From: CAYSSG01 sp964433635
GTDB taxonomy: Bacteria; Atribacterota; Phoenicimicrobiia; Phoenicimicrobiales; Stramentimicrobiaceae
Direction of reading: 5' to 3'
Length of the DNA: 37,454 nucleotides
NCBI GenBank assembly: GCA_964433635.1
Contig: CAYSSG010000020.1
Location: 1-37,454 of the forward strand
This document shows, in pieces, positions 31,930-37,454 of the stretch. Position numbers and translations under genes: made by a program. The notes beneath the pieces were generated by a model. It saw only the letters and a list, made by a program, of their open reading frames with translations. It searched no databases and was not told where the DNA came from. How positions within the stretch are numbered: the stretch's first letter is position 1; the number at the start of each line of letters is the position of its first letter.

Positions 31930-34290
31930 ATGAACCCCAGAGTAACAGAATTACGCCAGAAGAGTTTAACTACCCAGCCCTATATCGATATCGAGCGGGC
32001 AAAATTAATGACCGAAGCCTATCAGAAGCATGCAGGCAAGGTGCCTGTCCCCATATTACGGGCTTTATCTTTTCAGTATCTCATGGAGAAGAAGACCATT
32101 ACCATTGCTGAAGGGGAATTGATTGTGGGAGAGCGGGGGCGTTCTGCCTGCGGAACGCCCACCTATCCTGAATTATGCTGTCATAGCCTGGAGGATTTTG
32201 ATCTGATTGACCGAAGGGAGAAGATATCCTTTCAGGTGAGCCAGGAGGCGAGAAAAGTACAGCAGGAGCTGGTGATTCCCTACTGGCAGGAAAGGTCCAT
32301 TCGACATCAGGTCTTTAACCTGATGGATCAGGACTGGAAGGACTGCTATGAGGCCGGCATCTTTACTGAATTTATGGAGCAGAGGGCTCCCGGTCACACG
32401 GTGGCTGACGGCAAGATCTACCAGCAGGGCTTTCTGGATTTCAAAGAGCAGATTAAAGAGGAGATCACACGCCTGGATTATCTCAATGACGGACAGGCTT
32501 ATGAGAAATCAAACCAGTTGAAGGCCATGGCTATCTGCGCTGAGGCCATCATCTCCCTGGCGCAGCGCTATGCCCGCCTGGCAGAAGAGAAGGCGGAAAG
32601 AGAACAGGATCAGAAGAGAAAAACAGAATTACTGAAGATAGCCGCCGTCTGTTGGCAGGTCCCTGCCCATGCCCCCCGGAATTTTCATGAAGCCCTGCAG
32701 ATGTACTGGTTTGTCCATCTTGGGGTGATCAGCGAACTGAACACCTGGGATTCCTTTAATCCCGGGCACCTGGATCAGCATCTTGATCCCTTTTATATAC
32801 AGGATCTGAAAGATGGGATACTGGATAGAGAGAAAGCCAAAGAACTACTGGAATGCTTCTGGATTAAGTTCAACAATCAGCCGGCTCCCCCCAAGGTCGG
32901 TGTGACCCTGGCTGAGAGCGGAACATATACCGATTTTGCCAACATTAACAATGGAGGACTCAGACCGGACGGTTCCGATGGTGTCAATGAGGTGACCTAC
33001 CTGATTCTGGATGTGATTGACGAGATGCGCCTGCTGCAGCCCAGTACCAATATCCAGCTGAGCAAGAAGAATCCCGACCGCTTCCTGAAGCGAGCCTGTG
33101 AAATCATCCGCAAGGGATGGGGGCAGCCCTCTGTCTTTAATGCCGAGGTGGTCATTGCCGAAATGCTCAGACAGGGCAAGAGCCTTACCGATGCCCGTGA
33201 GGGAGGAACCAGCGGCTGTGTGGAGACCGGAGCCTTCGGCAAAGAGGCGTATATCCTGACCGGTTATTTTAACCTGGTCAAGGTACTGGAAGTCACCCTG
33301 CATAACGGAACAGACCCCCGGACAGGGAAACAGATAGGCCTGGTTACCGGCAAACCTGAAGATTTTACTGATTTTCATCAGCTCCTTGCAGCCTACAAGA
33401 AGCAGCTGCATCACTTTATTGAGATCAAGGTCAAGGGCAATCAGATCATCGAACAGCTCTATGCGACCGCGATGCCGGCACCGTTTTTATCGATCATCAT
33501 CAGTGACTGTATCACAAAAGGGAAAGATTACAATGCCGGTGGTGCCCGCTATAACACGAACTATATCCAGGGTGTGGGTATCGGATCCATCACCGATAGC
33601 TTATCTGCCATCAAGTATCATGTCTATGATCACAGGAATTTCAGCATGTCGACCCTGCTGGAAGTCCTGAAAGATAACTTCCGGGGCGAAAAAGAGATTC
33701 ACCGCCTGCTCAAAGAGCAGACGCCCAGATACGGCAATGACGATGATGATGCCGATACCATCATGCAGGAGATATTTGAAGCCTTCTATCAGGAGGTCCA
33801 AGGCCGTAAGAATACCAAGGGGGGCGAGTACGCTATCAACATGTTACCCACGACCTGTCATATCTACTTCGGCTCGGTCATCGGCGCTACCCCTGATGGT
33901 AGAAAGGCGTATACGCCCTTGTCAGAGGGCATCTCCCCCGTCCAGGGGGCTGATCGGATGGGACCTACTGCAGTCATTAAATCAGCAGCCAAGATGGATC
34001 ATATCAGAACCGGTGGAACCCTGTTAAACCAGAAATTTACCCCCTCTTTAGTGGAAGGGGAAAAGGGACTGGATAGCCTGGCCCATCTCATTCGCGCCTA
34101 CTTCATACTGGACGGACACCATATCCAGTTTAACGTGATCAAGGCGGAAACGCTGCGGGCTGCCCAGAAGAACCCGGCAGAATATCAGAATCTCATTGTG
34201 CGGGTAGCCGGCTACAGCGATTTTTTCAATAATCTCAGCAAGGCTTTACAGGATGAGATTATCAGCCGGACGGAACAGACTGTCACCTGA
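31930..34290 (+). CDS. hypD: trans-4-hydroxy-L-proline dehydratase (glycyl radical enzyme)
   Basis: A 786-residue glycyl radical enzyme that dehydrates trans-4-hydroxyproline to pyrroline-5-carboxylate. The thiyl cysteine is Cys430 in GGTSGCVETGAFGKEAY, and the radical glycine is Gly761 in RVAGYSDFF. Segments characteristic of HypD include PAPPKVGVTLAESGTYTDF, QRAPGHTVADG, DCITKGKDYNAGGARYN and the C-terminal LQDEIISRTEQT. As I recall the C. difficile enzyme, its Cys434 and Gly765 are offset by the same four residues. GGAGGATAAGG precedes the ATG, and the gene is coupled to hypE. The enzyme is oxygen-sensitive, implying anaerobic life. The usual partner, P5C reductase, is not in the window. 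Confidence 0.93.
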   Translation: MNPRVTELRQKSLTTQPYIDIERAKLMTEAYQKHAGKVPVPILRALSFQYLMEKKTITIAEGELIVGERGRSACGTPTYPELCCHSLEDFDLIDRREKISFQVSQEARKVQQELVIPYWQERSIRHQVFNLMDQDWKDCYEAGIFTEFMEQRAPGHTVADGKIYQQGFLDFKEQIKEEITRLDYLNDGQAYEKSNQLKAMAICAEAIISLAQRYARLAEEKAEREQDQKRKTELLKIAAVCWQVPAHAPRNFHEALQMYWFVHLGVISELNTWDSFNPGHLDQHLDPFYIQDLKDGILDREKAKELLECFWIKFNNQPAPPKVGVTLAESGTYTDFANINNGGLRPDGSDGVNEVTYLILDVIDEMRLLQPSTNIQLSKKNPDRFLKRACEIIRKGWGQPSVFNAEVVIAEMLRQGKSLTDAREGGTSGCVETGAFGKEAYILTGYFNLVKVLEVTLHNGTDPRTGKQIGLVTGKPEDFTDFHQLLAAYKKQLHHFIEIKVKGNQIIEQLYATAMPAPFLSIIISDCITKGKDYNAGGARYNTNYIQGVGIGSITDSLSAIKYHVYDHRNFSMSTLLEVLKDNFRGEKEIHRLLKEQTPRYGNDDDDADTIMQEIFEAFYQEVQGRKNTKGGEYAINMLPTTCHIYFGSVIGATPDGRKAYTPLSEGISPVQGADRMGPTAVIKSAAKMDHIRTGGTLLNQKFTPSLVEGEKGLDSLAHLIRAYFILDGHHIQFNVIKAETLRAAQKNPAEYQNLIVRVAGYSDFFNNLSKALQDEIISRTEQTVT

Positions 34291-34415
34291 TACAACATTG
34301 TATGCGTTGCAGACAAAGAATGACCTAGATAGGTAGAAGTGAAAGATTTTCTAACGATCATTATCGGATATTACATAGGAAAAAATTTTTTTAATAATGA
34401 GATAGGAGGAGAGAG

Positions 34416-36401
34416 ATGTTAAAACAGGTTGCCAAAATGATTCGGGGTTTATCGGTTGATGCGGTAGAAAAGGCAAATTCCGGACATCCGGGTTTACCCC
34501 TGGGATGCGCCGAGATCGGAGCAGTTCTGTTTGGTGAAATACTTAAACATGACCCCGGAGAACCGAATTGGCCGGATAGAGACCGATTCATACTTTCAGC
34601 CGGACATGGTTCAATCCTGTTATATGTACTTTTACATTTATCGGGATATGATGTCACATTGGAAGACATTAAAAATTTTCGACAAATGGGTTCAAATACA
34701 CCCGGTCATCCCGAATACGGACATACTCCCGGGGTAGAAGTCACCTCAGGTCCGCTGGGACAGGGATTTGCCAATGGTGTGGGAATGGCGCTGGCAGAAA
34801 AGATGCTGGCAGCAAAATTTAATACAAAAGATATTCATATTGTTGATCATTATACCTATGTCCTGGCTAGCGATGGTTGTATGATGGAAGGTATTACTTC
34901 TGAAGCTGCCTCCCTGGCTGGACATTGGGGATTGGGAAAGCTGATTGTTATTTATGATCAGAACTGTATTTCTTTAGCCTGCGGAACGGAAAGGACCTTT
35001 ACGGAATCTGTAGCAGAACGATATCGTGCCTATCACTGGCGGGTTATTGAGGATGTATACGGACACAATATTGATGAAGTCAGAACAGCTTTGATAAGAG
35101 CAAGGGAAAAGAATGACCAACCGGTTTTGATTATAGCCAGGACGCATATCGGTTACGGAGCACCGACCAAACAGGATAGTCACACTGCACATGGTGCACC
35201 GCTAGGCAAAGAGGAAGTGGAAGGACTGAAGAAGAATATTGGTTTGCCTGTGGATCAGCCATTTTATATCAGTGATGATGTTAAGGATTATTTTCAGGAA
35301 AAGAGAGAGCAACTTACCGTGATCCGAAAAACATGGGAAGAACAGTTTCATCAATGGTCGGATAAATTTCCGGACAAGAGAAGAGAATGGAATCAGGCAA
35401 TGGAATTAACAGTACCGGATGAACTGGGTTTCCTGCAAAAGGAATTTACCGAAAAGATGGCTACCCGAAGTGTTTCCGGTGAAATATTGAGTAAAATTGC
35501 TGAAAAGGTTTCCTATATGATAGGAGGTTCAGCGGATCTTTCTCCTTCAACAATGACTTATCTCAATCAATTTCCGGAGGTTCAGAGAGATTGTTTTGAT
35601 GCCCGGAATATCCGCTTTGGGGTAAGGGAACATGCTATGGGAGCTATTTGTAACGGTCTTTCCCTGCACAAAGGTTTCCGTCCCTATTGTTCTACTTTTC
35701 TAGTCTTCTCCGATTATATGAGGCCCGCCATTCGACTGGCTGCGATGATGCATTTACCGGTAATTTTTATCTTTACCCATGATTCCGTGTATGTTGGTGA
35801 GGATGGGCCTACCCACCAACCTGTTGAGCAATTGGAATCATTACGATTGATTCCAAATCTGATGGTACTTCGACCGGCAGATAGTGAGGAAGTAGAGGCA
35901 GCCTGGCAGGTGATTCTGAGAAGAAAAGATGGTCCTGTTGCCCTGATCCTCTCCCGACAGAAGTTACCTTTATTAAAAAAGGTAAATGGTATCGGTCAAT
36001 TTGACAGAGGTGGTTATATGATTCAGGAAGGTTTTCAGGAACCGAGTATTGTTATTTCAGCCAGCGGAAGTGAAGTTTCACTAGCCCTAGAGGTGAAGGA
36101 TATTCTAGAGAAGGAGAATATTCCCTGTCGTGTTGTTTCCATGCCGGACCGGGAAGTATTTGCGAGCCAGGATCAAGATTACAAAAGAAATGTTCTGGGT
36201 AGCAGCGATAAATTTCAGACAGTCATTGAGGCTGGTTCAGGGCAAGGATGGCATGAAGTGATTCCCGGGCTTTCTTTAGGTACTTTTATACGAGATTTCG
36301 GAGCCAGCGGTCCCGGGGAAAAGGTCGCATCCCTCTTGGGTTTTAATGCTGAAAAAATTAGCAATATGATTATTAGAAAATATAATGCGGAAAAAGAATA
36401 A
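34416..36401 (+). CDS. tkt: Transketolase (full length)
   Basis: A 661-residue thiamine-diphosphate enzyme of the non-oxidative pentose phosphate pathway, transferring two-carbon units between sugar phosphates. The N-terminal part has SGHPGLPLGCAEIGAVLFGE, SAGHGS, GPLGQGFANGVGMALAEK and the ThDP motif ASDGCMMEGI...IYDQN. The central pyrimidine domain has GGSADLSPS, RNIRFGVREHAMGAI, FRPYCSTFLVFSDYMRPA and HDSVYVGEDGPTHQP. The C-terminal domain is complete. It is a single polypeptide rather than the split form common in Clostridia, archaea and Thermotogae. GGAGGAGAGAG precedes the ATG. G+C drops back to about 38% here, marking the right edge of the GC-rich patch. Confidence 0.95.
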   Translation: MLKQVAKMIRGLSVDAVEKANSGHPGLPLGCAEIGAVLFGEILKHDPGEPNWPDRDRFILSAGHGSILLYVLLHLSGYDVTLEDIKNFRQMGSNTPGHPEYGHTPGVEVTSGPLGQGFANGVGMALAEKMLAAKFNTKDIHIVDHYTYVLASDGCMMEGITSEAASLAGHWGLGKLIVIYDQNCISLACGTERTFTESVAERYRAYHWRVIEDVYGHNIDEVRTALIRAREKNDQPVLIIARTHIGYGAPTKQDSHTAHGAPLGKEEVEGLKKNIGLPVDQPFYISDDVKDYFQEKREQLTVIRKTWEEQFHQWSDKFPDKRREWNQAMELTVPDELGFLQKEFTEKMATRSVSGEILSKIAEKVSYMIGGSADLSPSTMTYLNQFPEVQRDCFDARNIRFGVREHAMGAICNGLSLHKGFRPYCSTFLVFSDYMRPAIRLAAMMHLPVIFIFTHDSVYVGEDGPTHQPVEQLESLRLIPNLMVLRPADSEEVEAAWQVILRRKDGPVALILSRQKLPLLKKVNGIGQFDRGGYMIQEGFQEPSIVISASGSEVSLALEVKDILEKENIPCRVVSMPDREVFASQDQDYKRNVLGSSDKFQTVIEAGSGQGWHEVIPGLSLGTFIRDFGASGPGEKVASLLGFNAEKISNMIIRKYNAEKE

Positions 36402-36477
36402 GAATTTATATTTCGTTATCATAGAGAAAATAAAATTCCATTGATATAGAAAAAATAAATTAAACAGGAGTCAAAAG

Positions 36478-37014
36478 GTGGATTGGAAAAGTTTATTTGC
36501 TTATAGAGAAATCAGCAAGCTTTCAGAGAAGGAAATATTAGGACAGGCCTACAGGAAAGGTTATGAATATGAGAAAACCAGATATGGTTGTTCGCAATGC
36601 GTTGTTGCAGCTCTGGAAGAAGTTTTACAGTTGAATTGTCCTGAATTAGTGAAAGCGTCTTTCCCTCTGGCAGGTGGGGTGGTCAACTCAACTGAAGGGA
36701 CATGTGGCGCTTTATCAGGAGGATTATTGATCATTGGTTTTTTGTTTGGGCGTAATCAGGAAGAATTCTTGAAGAATAAGTTTAACCGTAAATCAATAGA
36801 GGTTGGGGATACATTATATCAGATGTTCAAGGAAGAATATGGAAGTATTTTATGTAAGGACATACAAAAGAAAATTTTTGGCCGCAGCTATAATCTTAAA
36901 AATTTTAAGGAAAAAGAAGCTTTTGAAAATGCCGGTGGGCACGACAACAAATGTCCTTCAGTAGTTGGGCGAAGTTGTTCCTGGACGACAAAGATTATTT
37001 TAGAACAAATATAA
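36478..37014 (+). CDS. C_GCAxxG_C_C family protein
   Basis: A 178-residue cysteine-rich protein with the spacing of the C_GCAxxG_C_C family. Seen are GCSQC (Cys38, Cys41), TCGALSGG (Cys76), Cys126, Cys159 and Cys167. Members are proposed to be redox or metal-binding proteins, often next to oxidoreductases or transporters; their biochemical role is unestablished. There is no signal peptide, and the central VVNSTEGTCGALSGGLLIIGFLFG is partly hydrophobic. The start is GTG 36478, seven bases after ACAGGAG. It stands 76 bases after transketolase and before the lysine-riboswitch promoter, so it may be the last gene of that unit. Confidence 0.8.
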   Translation: MDWKSLFAYREISKLSEKEILGQAYRKGYEYEKTRYGCSQCVVAALEEVLQLNCPELVKASFPLAGGVVNSTEGTCGALSGGLLIIGFLFGRNQEEFLKNKFNRKSIEVGDTLYQMFKEEYGSILCKDIQKKIFGRSYNLKNFKEKEAFENAGGHDNKCPSVVGRSCSWTTKIILEQI

Positions 37015-37055
37015 AATACATCATAATTTTTTATTGAAAAATTCACATGATGTAA

Positions 37056-37083
37056 TTGACTTTTTTAAAATACTTGTTAAAAT
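37056..37083 (+). promoter_or_regulatory. Promoter of the lysine-riboswitch transcript
   Basis: TTGACT (37056-37061) and TAAAAT (37078-37083) are separated by 16 bases, with TG-T just before the -10 (extended -10). Transcription should start near 37090, ahead of the riboswitch. Confidence 0.65.
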
Positions 37084-37106
37084 GGTAATAAATTAAATAT
37101 GGTTTG

Positions 37107-37318
37107 CCTCACTTTTTATCATAAGTGAGGTAGAGGCGCGAACGACCAGGAGTACTGATACAGAGCCTGAGCAGCGATGAGGTATCAGGAAAGGGATCTT
37201 CGCCGAAGTCTGAAGGCGGATGCTCTCCGCATCAGGCTGGGACTATGGTCAACAACCATAGCACTGTCATCAGAGACAACTCCCGGTCTCTGATGGTGCG
37301 CTATCTCATCGAGGAGAG
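37107..37318 (+). promoter_or_regulatory. Lysine riboswitch (L-box)
   Basis: The conserved L-box core is present: GTGAGGTAGAGGCGCGAAC (37125-37143), CAGGAGTA, AAAGGG followed by CTTCGCCGAAG near 37200-37210, GGCTGGGACT, and GGTGCGCTATCTCAT. P1 pairs GTGAGGTAG (37125-37133) with CTATCTCAT (37301-37309). The 3' part of P1 overlaps CTCATCGA (37305-37312), which can instead pair with TCGATGAG (37365-37372) inside the terminator. Lysine binding should therefore free the terminator and switch expression off. The family is certain; the OFF logic is inferred from pairing. Confidence 0.93.
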
Positions 37319-37357
37319 ATAAAGAGGGGAGGTAAAAAGATAGCTTGCTGCTATTTT

Positions 37358-37397
37358 AGGGCAATCGATGAGTCAGTGCTTATTGATTGCCCTTTTT
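37358..37397 (+). terminator. Lysine-riboswitch terminator
   Basis: AGGGCAATC (37358-37366) pairs with GATTGCCCT (37385-37393), followed by TTTTA. The end of its left arm overlaps the antiterminator strand TCGATGAG (37365-37372). Confidence 0.88.
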
Positions 37398-37436
37398 ATT
37401 TGTAAAAAATTATTGAAAAATTTAAAGGAGAGGTAA

Positions 37437-37454
37437 ATGACAACAACATTAGAT
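37437..37454 (+). CDS. Start of a lysine-regulated gene (cut by window end)
   Basis: ATG at 37437 follows AAAGGAGAGG and gives MTTTLD before the window ends. Control by the lysine riboswitch suggests a lysine-biosynthesis gene (such as an aspartokinase or dap gene) or a lysine transporter. Six residues are too few to say which. Confidence 0.6.

Noticed and set aside
32845..33414. A 189-residue open frame on the - strand inside hypD
   Set aside because: It lies opposite the most conserved part of hypD, including the active-site cysteine region, with no motif or ribosome-binding site of its own.
31930..34290. Alternative naming of the glycyl radical enzyme as pyruvate formate-lyase, glycerol dehydratase or choline lyase
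   Set aside because: The active-site segment GGTSGCVETGAFGKEAY and the C-terminus ending in SRTEQT fit HypD; the adjacent Cys-Cys of pyruvate formate-lyase is absent.
34863..34890. Ser in place of Gly in the transketolase ThDP motif (SDG instead of GDG)
   Set aside because: SDG occurs in transketolases of other bacteria such as actinobacteria, and the rest of the motif is intact, so it is not evidence of an inactive enzyme.
1..37454. CRISPR arrays, insertion sequences, tRNA or rRNA genes
   Set aside because: No regularly spaced direct repeats, transposase motifs, or tRNA/rRNA signatures were noticed in any gap on reading through; a tRNA search program was not available.

Overview
The window is chromosomal DNA from a low-GC bacterium, probably anaerobic. 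Most rows sampled by hand are about 37-38% G+C. Shine-Dalgarno sites are strong. Leader control is Firmicutes-like: a tandem glycine riboswitch, a serine T-box and a lysine riboswitch. A YtfJ/GerW gene, a tripartite TRAP transporter and an oxygen-sensitive glycyl-radical enzyme point to Clostridia or a related anaerobic phylum such as Atribacterota. The phylum is an inference; no rRNA or other decisive marker is present. Nearly all genes lie on the + strand. The exception is one two-component operon at 7468-9681.

Layout. 1-2788: a tandem glycine riboswitch with terminator controls a BrnQ/LIVCS-type amino-acid carrier and a metallo-beta-lactamase-fold hydrolase. 3115-7422: ddl, the DUF2953-ytfJ pair, a decayed uvrA2-like remnant, a small membrane protein and a patatin phospholipase. 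7468-9681 (- strand): histidine kinase and OmpR-type regulator. 10074-12453: alpha-glucan phosphorylase plus a protein with a degenerate Nudix box. 12933-15816: purD-purH. 15930-19503: a serine T-box (specifier UCC) leads an overlapping operon of class V aminotransferase, D-3-phosphoglycerate dehydrogenase and a DUF1015 protein, with no recognisable SerB.

19562-30642 is the most unusual part. It is a one-strand cluster with an IclR regulator, catabolic-type ornithine carbamoyltransferase, class III aminotransferase, PyrR, M20 hydrolase, a full TRAP transporter, an octopine/nopaline-type opine dehydrogenase and a class I aminotransferase. Together they look like uptake and breakdown of an N-substituted or ornithine/arginine-linked amino acid, but the substrate cannot be read from sequence. 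Two of these genes appear to start at ATT or ATC codons placed correctly behind good ribosome-binding sites.

31025-34290 holds hypE-hypD, the trans-4-hydroxy-L-proline dehydratase pair, in a sharply delimited patch of about 57-60% G+C in sampled rows, which suggests recent acquisition. After it come a full-length transketolase, a C_GCAxxG_C_C redox-type protein, and a lysine riboswitch whose alternative helices can be traced by eye. The gene under that riboswitch begins 18 bases before the window ends.

The theme is amino-acid metabolism under amino-acid-sensing RNAs: glycine (transport), serine (synthesis), lysine (unknown gene), and fermentation of hydroxyproline, ornithine or opine-like compounds through pyrroline-5-carboxylate, ornithine and transamination.
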